Shown here one piece after another: positions 54,109 through 64,000 of a DNA stretch of 64,000 nucleotides. How positions within the stretch are numbered: the first letter of the stretch is position 1; every line of letters begins with the position of its first letter. The notes beneath the pieces were generated by a model. That model saw only the letters and a list, made by a program, of their open reading frames with translations. It did no database searches and was not told the origin of the DNA. Source of the DNA: Synechococcus sp. BIOS-E4-1 (GTDB lineage: Bacteria; Cyanobacteriota; Cyanobacteriia; PCC-6307; Cyanobiaceae); assembly GCF_014279995.1 (NCBI RefSeq), contig NZ_CP047935.1, positions 62,001-126,000 of the forward strand, written 5' to 3'. The position numbers and the translations under genes were made by a program.

Positions 54109-55041
54109 TCACCCTAGACCGGCTTCGATCAGCTGACTGGCTTCCTTGAACGGATCGGTATCACTGAGCCAGTGAGGCTGGTGTTGACGTCTGAACCAGG
54201 TGCGCTGGCGCTTGGCGAACTGTTGCGTGCGCTTGGTGGTTTGTGCGATGGCGCCAGTTCGATCGAGCTGCCCTTCCAGCACCTGCAGTGCTTCGCCATA
54301 GCCGATGGTTTGCAGCAACGGCAGGTCAGCTCCGTAGCGCTCTTTCAGTTGCTGGGTTTCTTCAATCAACCCCAGTGCGTAGAGCTGTTCGGTGCGCTGG
54401 CTGATGCGCTGGCGCAGATTGGCTGGATTGAGGCCGAGTTCGAGCACACGCCAGGGAGGTGGGCTGGCACTGGTCTGCGAGCTCATCGTCCTGCCCGTGG
54501 CATACAGCACCTCCAGGGCGCGTTGGGTGCGGACTGCATCCGCCGCGGCGATTCGGCGACCTGCCTCAGGGTCTGCGTCCATCATCAGTTGATGACAGGT
54601 TTCCTGGCCTAGCTGAGCAAGTTGCTGACGCAGTGCCGGCTGAGGTGAAACCGAGGGTGGCTTCAGCCCAGCGGTGAGTGCTTTGAGATAAAGGCCGCTT
54701 CCACCCACCAGCAAAGCCGCAGCCCGTTGTTCCAGGTTGCGGTTCACCGCTGTCAGGGCCTCGTCCTGAAACTCGCGCAGGGTGATTGGCTGATCAGGTC
54801 GGCGCAGGTCCAGCAGGTGATGGGGTACCCGTGCTCTCTGCTCTGTGGTCGGCTTGGCCGTGCCCACCGTCATGTCTTTGTAGAGCTGCCGTGAATCAAC
54901 ATTCACAATCTCCAGCTCAAAGCGTTCCGCCAGCTCGAGGGCCAGAGCCGTTTTGCCACTGGCGGTGGGTCCCAGCAGCACCACCACCAGTGGTGGAAGC
55001 TGCGCTGATCCTGGCGCTGCCGGTGGGCTGTGTTCAGACAT
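54109..55041 (-). CDS. miaA: tRNA dimethylallyltransferase
   Basis: Adds a dimethylallyl group to A37 of tRNAs reading codons that start with U. The P-loop is [20 protein letters not shown], then the substrate Asp/Arg region [31 protein letters not shown] and [14 protein letters not shown]. The C-terminal part ends with [13 protein letters not shown] at 55041 ([11 protein letters not shown]) is preferred over one at 55110. It precedes infC by 53 bp and is divergent from gyrB, with 117 bp between them. Confidence 0.96.
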   Translation of the reverse strand: MSEHSPPAAPGSAQLPPLVVVLLGPTASGKTALALELAERFELEIVNVDSRQLYKDMTVGTAKPTTEQRARVPHHLLDLRRPDQPITLREFQDEALTAVNRNLEQRAAALLVGGSGLYLKALTAGLKPPSVSPQPALRQQLAQLGQETCHQLMMDADPEAGRRIAAADAVRTQRALEVLYATGRTMSSQTSASPPPWRVLELGLNPANLRQRISQRTEQLYALGLIEETQQLKERYGADLPLLQTIGYGEALQVLEGQLDRTGAIAQTTKRTQQFAKRQRTWFRRQHQPHWLSDTDPFKEASQLIEAGLG

Positions 55042-55077
55042 GAAGCGGAATAGGGGGTGGACCCCCTGAAAAAATGA

Positions 55078-57125
<2,048 letters not shown>

Positions 57126-57126
<1 letters not shown>

Positions 57127-57464
57127 TGAATCACTCCACAACGGTGGTGCTGCGTTGGAGCTGGTTGCTTGTCGTTTCGTTGTTTGGTCCTGTCGCTTTG
57201 CCGGCAGGTGGAGCGGAGCGACGCTTACCCCAGGTTCGACGCCAGCAGGGCAGTGGCCCTCTGCTCAGTGGCAGTGATTGTGTGCTCCATTCCAGTCCGC
57301 TGGTAGCAGCTCCTGCTTTGCGGCGACTTGAGATCGGGACCCCGTTGCAATTGTTGCGTCGTTGGCGCAGTGAGGATGGCAGTGATTGGATCCAGGTGAA
57401 GGTCACCTCTGGACCTGTGCCCAGTGATTCTCTAGAGCAGCAGCGAGGTTGGATTCATCACTGA
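57126..57464 (+). CDS. Small SH3-like protein with signal peptide
   Basis: A 112-residue protein. The N-terminus is a likely signal peptide with a hydrophobic core ([18 protein letters not shown]). The remainder looks like a bacterial SH3 fold: [34 protein letters not shown] and [11 protein letters not shown], ending with [11 protein letters not shown] at 57126 overlaps the gyrB stop by one base. Likely exported; function unknown. A similar gene after gyrB is, as I recall, common in picocyanobacteria. Confidence 0.75.
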
Positions 57465-57486
57465 CTTCAGTTCTTATCAGGCCCTG

Positions 57487-57858
57487 ATGGTTGGGCTGGG
57501 TGCCATTCCTGGAGCCTGGTTGCGCCTGAGGGTGGTCAACCACTTTGAACCGTTGGTTCCGCGCAAACACTGGGGAACTTTTGTGGTAAATCTCGTGGCT
57601 GCGTTCGCCCTGGGTCTAGTGCTCGGTTTAGAGCGTGCGGGTCGTTGCGACAGTTCCGCAGGTTCCACTGCGCTGATCTTGCTGGTTGGAACGGGTTTTT
57701 TTGGCAGTTTGAGCACCTTTTCCACTTTTGCGGTGGAGGTTCTTGCCACCTTGCGTGAACATCGCTGGGGCGAAGCTGTGCTGCTCACCGCTGGCTCGGT
57801 GATTGCTGGTCTGTTAGTGGCTGCTGCAGGTTTCAGTTTGGGACTCGTCGATGCCTGA
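57487..57858 (+). CDS. crcB1: CrcB/Fluc-type fluoride channel, first copy
   Basis: Small membrane protein of 123 residues with four hydrophobic segments ([62 protein letters not shown]). The diagnostic [12 protein letters not shown] contains the pore Phe box and sodium site. ATG at 57487 yields [14 protein letters not shown], matching the G-A-x-P/G-A start of the family. Fluoride channels are double-barrelled, and the next gene is a second copy that overlaps by 8 bp. The two probably assemble as one channel. Confidence 0.92.
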   Translation: MVGLGAIPGAWLRLRVVNHFEPLVPRKHWGTFVVNLVAAFALGLVLGLERAGRCDSSAGSTALILLVGTGFFGSLSTFSTFAVEVLATLREHRWGEAVLLTAGSVIAGLLVAAAGFSLGLVDA

Positions 57859-58255
57859 ACAGTCACCTTCTCTGCGTACGGAGCTGCAGGAGCTGATGTT
57901 GGTTGCGGTCGGTGCAGTCCCAGGGGCGTTGCTGCGCTGGCAGTTTGAAGTGCTTTTGCAAGACCGAGATGTGCTGGTCAACGTGGTCGGTTCTCTGATC
58001 TTGGGCCTGTTGCTGGGCTTGCCGTATCGGCCCAGGGTTCAGCTGCTGGTTGGGATTGGTTTCTGCGGTTCGTTGACCACCTTCAGCAGCTGGATGGTGA
58101 GCAGCGTGGATCTGATTTATTCGGGTCAGACGCTTGCGGCCTTTGGGCTGATTGGCATGACCCTGGGGCTGGGCCTTGGTGGCGCAGCCCTTGGTTTGTG
58201 GATCGGCCGCAGGGTCTATGCGCTGGCGATCAAGCCTTCAGCGCCGCCTCGATAG
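57851..58255 (+). CDS. crcB2: CrcB/Fluc-type fluoride channel, second copy
   Basis: A 134-residue relative of the preceding gene: [51 protein letters not shown] with the conserved Phe box, and a last hydrophobic helix. ATG at 57851 lies inside the end of crcB1, suggesting coupled translation and equal dose. Its last 26 bp overlap the convergent gpx gene. Confidence 0.93.
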   Translation: MPEQSPSLRTELQELMLVAVGAVPGALLRWQFEVLLQDRDVLVNVVGSLILGLLLGLPYRPRVQLLVGIGFCGSLTTFSSWMVSSVDLIYSGQTLAAFGLIGMTLGLGLGGAALGLWIGRRVYALAIKPSAPPR

Positions 58256-58709
58256 CGCTACTGAGTTCAGCATCTTCTGGAGCAATGCCGCTCTTGTATC
58301 GATTGAGAACGGTACCGTCCTTGCCGACAAGGAATTTTTCGAAATTCCAGGCCACATCTCCCGCAGGTTCTGACTGATTGAGTGTGGTGTAAGGCTCCGT
58401 GGTGCTGCCTGTGGCATGCACCTTGTCGAACAATTCGAAGCTGGCGCCGTAGGTGGTTGAGCAGAAGCTCTTGATTTCATCCAGGCTGCCGGGCTCCTGG
58501 GCTCCGAAGTCGTTGCAGGGAAATCCCAGAACGCAAAGGCCCTCTGTGCCGTACTTGTCTTGCAGGGCCTGGAGACCGGCATATTGCTTGGTGAAGCCGC
58601 AGCGGCTGGCCACGTTCACGATCAGCAGCACCTTGCCCGCGTAGGCGCCAAGTGATTTTTCGCTGCCGTCTGGGGTGCGCACGGAAACGCTGCTGATGCT
58701 GGGAGCCAT
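58230..58709 (-). CDS. gpx: Glutathione peroxidase (thioredoxin-type Cys form)
   Basis: Reduces peroxides. The 159-residue protein has the active-site NVASRCGFTKQY with Cys in place of selenocysteine, GFPCNDFGAQEPGS, and WNFEKFLVGKDG. ATG at 58709 (MAPSISSVSVRT) gives the usual length for a short glutathione peroxidase. ATGs at 58751 and 58757 would add a MQASYRL-type leader. It is convergent with crcB2 (26-bp overlap) and divergent from mgtE. Confidence 0.93.
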   Translation of the reverse strand: MAPSISSVSVRTPDGSEKSLGAYAGKVLLIVNVASRCGFTKQYAGLQALQDKYGTEGLCVLGFPCNDFGAQEPGSLDEIKSFCSTTYGASFELFDKVHATGSTTEPYTTLNQSEPAGDVAWNFEKFLVGKDGTVLNRYKSGIAPEDAELSSAIEAALKA

Positions 58710-58783
58710 GGCTTTGGATGAGGATTGGCGCAGACGATAACTGGCTTGCATCGGCATACACTTGAGTGCGCTGGGCACGGGGC

Positions 58784-60253
58784 ATGGATCAGGCACCGGA
58801 TTCCAGTGAAAGCCTCGCTTTGAGCGATGTTCCTTCCCATCAGAAGGTCGTGGAAGTGGTCGCTCGCCAGTTGGAGTCAATGCTGAGTGTGGGCAATTAC
58901 GACGGAGTCAAGATTCTTCTGGCACCAGTCCAGCCCGTGGATGTGGCTGAGGCGATTGGCAGCCTGCCCCGCACGATGCAGGCCCTGGCGTTTCGTTTGC
59001 TCGGCAAAGATGAGGCGATCGAGGTTTATGAGTATCTAGAGCCGCCCATCCAGCAGAGCTTGCTGGAGCGCTTGCGTTCCGGTGAGGTGCTGGAGCTGGT
59101 GGAGGAGATGTCTCCCGATGATCGGGTACGGCTGTTTGATGAACTGCCTGCCAAGGTGGTGCGTCGACTGTTGACGGAGCTCAGTCCGGTGGAGCGCCGT
59201 GTGACTGCTCAGCTGCTGGGTTACGCCAGCGAAACGGCTGGTCGTCTGATGACAACCGAATACATCGATTTAAAGGAGTTTCAAAGCGCGGCCCAGGCAC
59301 TCACGATCGTGAGACGCCGCGCCCGCGAGACGGAAACGATCTACAGCCTTTATGTCACGGATGGGCAGCGCCATCTCACTGGGATCCTGTCGCTGCGGGA
59401 CCTCGTCACAGCAGACCCCGAGGACCGGATTGGCGATGTCATGACCAGGGATGTCGTGAGCGTGAACACCGATACCGATCAGGAGGAAGTTGCCCGTGCT
59501 ATTCAGCGTTACGACTTTCTGGCTGTGCCGGTCGTGGACCGGGAGCGCCGTCTGGTGGGCATCGTCACCGTGGATGACGTGATCGATGTGATCGAGCAGG
59601 AGGCCACCCGCGATCTTTACGCCGCAGGTGCAGTGGAGGCCGGTGATGAGGACGATTATTTCCAGAGCAATCTGTTCACCGTCGCTCGACGCCGGGTTGT
59701 TTGGCTGTCGGTGTTGGTTGTGGCCAGCTTTGTCACTTCAGAGGTGATTGCTCTCAATGAAGAGGTGCTCAAGCAGGTCGTGCTTCTTGCGGCGTTCATT
59801 CCGCTGTTGGCAGGAACCGGCGGCAATGTCGGTGCCCAGAGTTCCACCGTGGTCATCCGGGGCTTGAGCACGCAGAGCATCACCTCCCTTGGCCAGTTCA
59901 GGGCTGTTGCGCGCGAAGCGACCGCAGGGCTTTTGCTGGGACTGTTGATGATGCTGTTGGTGGTTCCTTTTGCTTGGTGGCGTGGTCAAAGCCCGCTGGT
60001 GGGGTTGTCGGTGGGGACAAGTCTGTTGGCCATCACAACCTTGGCTGCAACGGCCGGTGCTGCGTTCCCTCTGCTGTTCAACCGTCTGGGCTGGGATCCG
60101 GCGCTCATGTCCACGCCGTTCATCACCACCTGCACTGATGTAGTGGGCACTCTGATTTATCTAAAAACCGCTGCGTGGCTCTTGCTCAACATGCCCCAGC
60201 TGCTCACAACCACAGGTATTTCTACCCAATTACTCGTTGCAGCCCATTTCTGA
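58784..60253 (+). CDS. mgtE: Magnesium transporter MgtE
   Basis: Gated Mg2+ channel, 489 residues. The N domain ends with LSPVERRVTAQLLGYASETAGRLMTTEYI. Two CBS domains follow (SLRDLVTADPEDRIGDVMTRDVVSV and FLAVPVVDRERRLVGIVTVDDVID). The C-terminal membrane domain has five helices, among them FIPLLAGTGGNVGAQSSTVVIRG, the MgtE pore signature. ATG at 58784 is preferred; an in-frame GTG at 58766 adds MRWARG. It is divergent from gpx with a short region for promoters. Confidence 0.95.
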   Translation: MDQAPDSSESLALSDVPSHQKVVEVVARQLESMLSVGNYDGVKILLAPVQPVDVAEAIGSLPRTMQALAFRLLGKDEAIEVYEYLEPPIQQSLLERLRSGEVLELVEEMSPDDRVRLFDELPAKVVRRLLTELSPVERRVTAQLLGYASETAGRLMTTEYIDLKEFQSAAQALTIVRRRARETETIYSLYVTDGQRHLTGILSLRDLVTADPEDRIGDVMTRDVVSVNTDTDQEEVARAIQRYDFLAVPVVDRERRLVGIVTVDDVIDVIEQEATRDLYAAGAVEAGDEDDYFQSNLFTVARRRVVWLSVLVVASFVTSEVIALNEEVLKQVVLLAAFIPLLAGTGGNVGAQSSTVVIRGLSTQSITSLGQFRAVAREATAGLLLGLLMMLLVVPFAWWRGQSPLVGLSVGTSLLAITTLAATAGAAFPLLFNRLGWDPALMSTPFITTCTDVVGTLIYLKTAAWLLLNMPQLLTTTGISTQLLVAAHF

Positions 60254-60305
60254 GAGGACGTTTACGTTTCTTAGGAGTACGCTTTACACAACTCAATGAA
60301 GCGTC

Positions 60306-61364
60306 ATGGCACCTGCTATCGCCGCTGCGCCCGTAGCGACTCCTCTCAAAGCTGTTCCTTCAAAAGCAGCACCCTCCAAGGCTTCTGTCGGTAAGCCTGT
60401 AGCTGTTCGTTCAGCAGGTGCCGACGTTGACCTGGTGCGTTCCTACTTGCGGGACATCGGACGTGTGCCGCTGCTGAGCCATCAGCAGGAGATCACGCTG
60501 GGGCGTCAGGTGCAGGAATTGATGGATCTGGAAGCCCAGGAAGCGGAGCTGAGCGATCAACGCGGCGGAGAGACTGTGCCGGCGGCGGAGCTGGCCAAGG
60601 CAGCAGGACTGAGTGCAGCGCAACTGAAGCGCAAGCTTCAGGCTGGTCGCCGCGCCAAGGAACGGATGGTGGCGGCGAATCTGCGACTGGTGGTGAGTGT
60701 GGCCAAGAAGTACACCAAGCGGAATATGGAACTGCTGGATCTGATCCAGGAGGGAACGATCGGCCTGGTGCGTGGTGTGGAGAAGTTCGACCCGACCCGT
60801 GGCTACAAGTTCAGCACCTATGCGTACTGGTGGATCCGTCAGGGGATCACGCGTGCGATTGCGGAGAAGAGCCGGACGATCCGTTTGCCGATCCACATCA
60901 CGGAGATGCTGAACAAGCTGAAGAAAGGTCAGCGTGAATTGAGTCAGGAGCTTGGCCGGACGCCATCGGTGACGGAACTGGCTGGATTTGTGGAGCTGCC
61001 TGAGGAGGAGGTGAAGGATTTGATGTGCCGTGCGCGTCAGCCTGTGAGCCTGGAGATGAAGGTGGGCGATGGCGATGACACCGAACTGCTGGACTTGTTG
61101 GCGGGTGATGGCGAACTGCCGAGTGAGCAGGTGGAAGGCGAGTGCCTGAAGGGAGATCTGGGCGATCTGCTGGGCCAGCTGCCGGAACTGCAGGAGCGTG
61201 TGTTGCGGATGCGCTACGGGATGGACGGCGAGGATCCGATGAGCCTCACCGGCATCGGTCGGGTAATCGGAATTAGCCGCGATCGGGTCCGCAATCTGGA
61301 GCGGGATGGTCTGGCGGGTTTGCGTCGACTCAGCGATCAGGTTGAGGCATACGTTGCCTGTTAA
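60306..61364 (+). CDS. Group 2 RNA polymerase sigma factor (RpoD-like)
   Basis: A 352-residue sigma-70 protein. Region 1.2 DLVRSYLRDIGRVPLLSHQQEITL, region 2 MVAANLRLVVSVAKKYTKRNMELLDLIQEGTIGLVRGVEKFD and YAYWWIRQGITRAIAEKSRTIRLP are very well conserved. Region 3 KLKKGQRELSQELGR and region 4 RVLRMRYGMDGEDPMSLTGIGRVIGISRDRVRNLE follow. The first 40 residues are an Ala/Pro/Lys-rich leader replacing region 1.1 of the main sigma. Cyanobacteria carry several such group 2 factors for stress and light responses. ATG at 60306. Confidence 0.94.
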   Translation: MAPAIAAAPVATPLKAVPSKAAPSKASVGKPVAVRSAGADVDLVRSYLRDIGRVPLLSHQQEITLGRQVQELMDLEAQEAELSDQRGGETVPAAELAKAAGLSAAQLKRKLQAGRRAKERMVAANLRLVVSVAKKYTKRNMELLDLIQEGTIGLVRGVEKFDPTRGYKFSTYAYWWIRQGITRAIAEKSRTIRLPIHITEMLNKLKKGQRELSQELGRTPSVTELAGFVELPEEEVKDLMCRARQPVSLEMKVGDGDDTELLDLLAGDGELPSEQVEGECLKGDLGDLLGQLPELQERVLRMRYGMDGEDPMSLTGIGRVIGISRDRVRNLERDGLAGLRRLSDQVEAYVAC

Positions 61365-61391
61365 AAAATTCCGGTTAGTGCGATTCTGGGT

Positions 61392-61407
61392 CGGCTTGTA
61401 AAAGCCG
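61392..61407 (+). terminator. Weak hairpin after the sigma factor gene
   Basis: The sequence cggct-tgtaaa-agccg is a perfect 5-bp stem with a short T-run after it, 28 bp past the sigma gene stop and before the next start. Too short to be sure of function. Confidence 0.35.
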
Positions 61408-61416
61408 TTTATCCCA

Positions 61417-63138
61417 ATGCCAAGCCATCGCAGCAATGTCAATCAAGACTTGTTGAGCAGAATTCCTCGAACGGGTTTAAGGATTCTGGACATTGGTTGT
61501 GGTGACGGATCGCTCGGGTTGGCTTTTAAATCGTTCAAGCCAACTTCATTATATGTTGGAGTTGAATTTGCTCCGGAAAACGTTCAAGTAGCAAGCCAGA
61601 GCTTAGATCAAGTAATTTGTGGGGATATTGAAGATTTAAATCTAAGTATTCCATTGATTAATGATAAAAAATATGACTGCATTATTTATAATAATGTGCT
61701 CGAGCATTTAAAAGAACCATGGTCTGTTCTTGAAAGTCATCTGGACCTTCTTGCTGATGAAGGAACAATTCTCGCTTGTGTTCCCAATGTTCAGCATTGG
61801 AGTGTTCTGGCGGATTTATTGAATGGTAACCGGCCCTTGAGTGATCAAGGTCTGTTCGGCAGAACTCACTTGAGTTGGTTCACGCGCAATACAATTCTGG
61901 AACGGTTTCGATCGCTAAATCTTTCCATTTATGAGCTTTACCCCAGAATTTTTGATCTCGATCAATCCAAAGAATTTGTTTCAAAGCTTTTACCTGCTTT
62001 GAACAATCTTGAGTTAGAACCCCAAGTCGTCCATGCGGGCATGGCCCCGTTGCAATATGTGGTTACCGCAGGCCGCTTGCCAAAAATTCCGCTGTTTGTA
62101 GAGGGCTTCAGTACTCTTCAGCCCACATCAATGGCGGAAGTTCGCCTGGCTCAGCCTCTGCGTTCTCTTTGCAGCTGTCCCGGTGTGCAGGCAACAGTTC
62201 ATATGAATCAAATGCAGTTGCCTTCAAATGCTGGACATGTGAAACGTATTCTGATCTGGCAACGACCAATTTTTCGTTTGCGGCAGTTTGATTTTGACAA
62301 TATACAAAAATTACTCAAAAGTGATTATATCTTGGTCATTGATTGGGATGATGATCCAGATCATTGGCCAGTTCTTGCTCAAGATAACTATGTTAGTTTC
62401 CAAATGGTGCATGCTGTTCAGGTCTCCAAGCCTGAACTTGCTGAAATGATAAAAAAATGGAATCCCAATGTGGCTGTTTTCCCCAATATGATTGAACGTT
62501 TGGCGCCTTTGGCGTCGCCTGGCGTGAAGAGGGCTGGTTCGGGTCTGAGAATGTTTTTTGGAGCCCTTAATCGTGAAAATGATTGGGAGCCGCTCATCGA
62601 AGATTTGAATAAAGTTTTGAGTTCAGATCATGATTTTTGGAGCGTTTCTGTTGTTCACGACAGGAAATTCTATGATTCGCTTGAATTGCCCAATTCTCGA
62701 AAGTCTTTTGTTCCTATTTGCCCTCATTCCACCTATATAGAAGAGATGTCGCGCTGTGATTTTGTTTTTTTACCCTTGCTCGATAATCGTTTTAATCAGT
62801 TTAAATCTGATCTCAAAGCCTTAGAAGCAGCTGCAAATGGCCTGGCGGTCTTGGCAAGCCCTGTCGTCTATCAATCTTCCGTGCGGCCTGGTATTACAGG
62901 TGAATTGTTTGATTCACCTAGTCAAATGGTTGCGCATCTTTCAGCTTGGAGACGAAATCCTGATCTCGTCAAAAAAATGGGTTTCAATGGTCGTAGGTGG
63001 GTTGCAGAAGAACGGATGTTTGCCTATCAAGTGGCTGAACGTGAAGCCTGGTACCGCCAGCTTGCCGATCGGCAGCAGCAGCTCAATCAAGAGTTGCTCG
63101 CGAGAGTTCCTCAATTGAAGGCCTCAATATCTTCTTGA
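61417..63138 (+). CDS. Fusion of a methyltransferase and a glycosyltransferase-like domain
   Basis: A 573-residue protein. Residues 1 to ~210 are a class I methyltransferase: ILDIGCGDGSLGLAFKSF (motif I), YVGVEFAPENVQVASQSLD, YDCIIYNNVLEHLKEPWSVLE and TILACVPNVQHWS. After ~260 it has a glycosyltransferase-like part: ILIWQRPIFRLRQFDFDNI, SDYILVIDWDDDPDHWPV, MFFGALNRENDWEPLIEDL and LKALEAAANGLAVLASPVVYQSS. Codon use is AT-richer than the flanks, with many AAA and TTT codons. ATG at 61417. The last 56 bp overlap the convergent hydrolase. It may be a transferred gene of surface-glycan function; the acceptor is unknown. Confidence 0.82.
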   Translation: MPSHRSNVNQDLLSRIPRTGLRILDIGCGDGSLGLAFKSFKPTSLYVGVEFAPENVQVASQSLDQVICGDIEDLNLSIPLINDKKYDCIIYNNVLEHLKEPWSVLESHLDLLADEGTILACVPNVQHWSVLADLLNGNRPLSDQGLFGRTHLSWFTRNTILERFRSLNLSIYELYPRIFDLDQSKEFVSKLLPALNNLELEPQVVHAGMAPLQYVVTAGRLPKIPLFVEGFSTLQPTSMAEVRLAQPLRSLCSCPGVQATVHMNQMQLPSNAGHVKRILIWQRPIFRLRQFDFDNIQKLLKSDYILVIDWDDDPDHWPVLAQDNYVSFQMVHAVQVSKPELAEMIKKWNPNVAVFPNMIERLAPLASPGVKRAGSGLRMFFGALNRENDWEPLIEDLNKVLSSDHDFWSVSVVHDRKFYDSLELPNSRKSFVPICPHSTYIEEMSRCDFVFLPLLDNRFNQFKSDLKALEAAANGLAVLASPVVYQSSVRPGITGELFDSPSQMVAHLSAWRRNPDLVKKMGFNGRRWVAEERMFAYQVAEREAWYRQLADRQQQLNQELLARVPQLKASISS

Positions 63139-64000
63139 GGGCAGTATTCACTCGATCTGGTGCTTCATCGTGAGGACAATGACCTGCCCCGTCGATGATC
63201 TTTAATGATTGAACGCAACTAAATGTTTTAGTCCAGCGTTCAGCCTCTGCGAGTGGTTCCCAGGGATCTTTTTCTCCCCAGATCAGATGCACAGGAATAG
63301 GTAGGTTTGTCATGAGCTCGGGTGCTAAGTAGTCATCAAACAGATTGATGAAACCTCGGAAAGCTTCCGCTGCTCCAGAGCGTTGCGTTGGCTGGTACAG
63401 AAGCTCAACGAGCTGATCGTCCACGTTGTCGCCACTGGGGTAAGCCTGTTTCAAAACACTTCTGATCACTCTTGGGCGTGCAGCATTGCGGAATAAGGCT
63501 GTGCTCAGCCAGCGTTGGCTGACCAGTGTCTTCAAGAGCGGCCTGATCCAGGCCATCCAGGCTGGTTGGTTTGCCAGTTGCTTGTCGTCCATCAGCCGTT
63601 GAGCGCAGTCGATCAGCACCACTCCTTTGCATTGCTCTTCAAGCAGTTGCGCGGCGCGTAAGCACACGACTCCGCCAATCGAGTTGCCGACCAAAAGCAC
63701 CGGACCTTGCACCACTGCCTTGCAGAAGTCGGCAACCTGCTTGCCCCAGAGATCGAAGCTATAAACGAGGGCTTGACTGTGATCTGCTTGGTCTAGAGCA
63801 GGTTGTTCGCCTGCCAGCAGTGCCTGAGGCTGGCTGCTGCCGCCAAAGCCAATCAGGTCAAGGGCATAGGAAGGGGTTTGTTGCCCCAGCACAGGCAGAT
63901 TGTGACGCCAGTGATTGCTGCTGGCGCCGAAGCCGTGCACCAGGACGACAGAGGGAACAGTGCTGTTCTGCTTGTGCTCTGAAGTGTCTGCATAGCACTG
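63083..64000 (-). CDS. Alpha/beta hydrolase (N-terminus cut by window edge)
   Basis: A cytoplasmic-looking serine hydrolase, 305 residues visible and open to the window edge. The oxyanion region is VPSVVLVHGFGASSNHWRHN. The nucleophile lies in LLVGNSIGGVVCLRAAQLLE (GxSxG), the acid in WGEKDPWEPLAEAE and the catalytic histidine in IDGAGHCPHDEAPD. This family is common in cyanobacteria next to photosynthesis genes, but no substrate can be named here. The start is not inside the window; TSEHKQNSTVPSVVL precedes the fold. The 3' end overlaps the fusion gene by 56 bp tail to tail. Confidence 0.9.
   Translation of the reverse strand, partial: QCYADTSEHKQNSTVPSVVLVHGFGASSNHWRHNLPVLGQQTPSYALDLIGFGGSSQPQALLAGEQPALDQADHSQALVYSFDLWGKQVADFCKAVVQGPVLLVGNSIGGVVCLRAAQLLEEQCKGVVLIDCAQRLMDDKQLANQPAWMAWIRPLLKTLVSQRWLSTALFRNAARPRVIRSVLKQAYPSGDNVDDQLVELLYQPTQRSGAAEAFRGFINLFDDYLAPELMTNLPIPVHLIWGEKDPWEPLAEAERWTKTFSCVQSLKIIDGAGHCPHDEAPDRVNTALKKILRPSIEELSRATLD

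Noticed and set aside
60411-61442. A 343-codon frame opposite the sigma factor
   Set aside because: Gln/Leu/His-rich shadow; the sigma factor regions 2 and 4 are unmistakable.

Overview
The window looks like a piece of a marine picocyanobacterial chromosome (Synechococcus/Cyanobium lineage). It is GC-rich. It carries the photosystem II gene psbZ, a ycf23-type (DUF561) gene, an aspartokinase with four ACT modules, a cyanobacterial group 2 sigma factor and a cobalamin gene. These are packed tightly with housekeeping genes on both strands. The genus is an inference from family knowledge and gene order; no database search was possible.

Layout. (1) 1-24.5 kb is core genome: clpX (cut by the window edge), clpP and tig on the minus strand; asd, dapA and rnj (lysine branch plus RNase J); an acidic repeat protein and tilS; ycf23; uvrB; lysC and holA; cbiC; mutS; psbZ; ribH; tRNA-Gly(GCC); a GNAT acetyltransferase; a glycosyltransferase; secA. 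(2) 24.5-51.1 kb is a surface-glycan island. It holds the dTDP-rhamnose genes (rfbC, rfbD, rfbA, rfbB), a WbaP-type initiating sugar transferase, at least eight glycosyltransferase or RgpF-type proteins (several multidomain), three sulfotransferase-like proteins, an epimerase, a methyltransferase and an ABC exporter pair of Wzm/Wzt type. Two calcium-binding RTX proteins lie inside it: one is a metzincin protease, the other has its own apparent promoter and terminator. AT-rich spacers and a decayed HlyD-type secretion adaptor are also here. (3) 51.1-64 kb returns to core genome: cysE, a GntR regulator, infC and miaA on the minus strand; gyrB, an SH3-like secreted protein, tandem crcB genes, gpx, mgtE and a sigma factor; then a methyltransferase-glycosyltransferase fusion and an alpha/beta hydrolase cut by the right edge.

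How the genes work together. The island encodes supply of dTDP-L-rhamnose, lipid-linked initiation, chain assembly, probable sulfation and methylation, and ABC-dependent export of a surface polysaccharide (O antigen or capsule). The RTX proteins are probably exported by a type I system whose transporter is not in this window. The most unusual points are the sulfotransferase genes, one fused to a glycosyltransferase, next to RgpF-type fusions; the RTX metzincin between rhamnose genes; the isolated RTX gene beside an HlyD remnant; and a fresh 91-bp duplication in an acidic protein gene.
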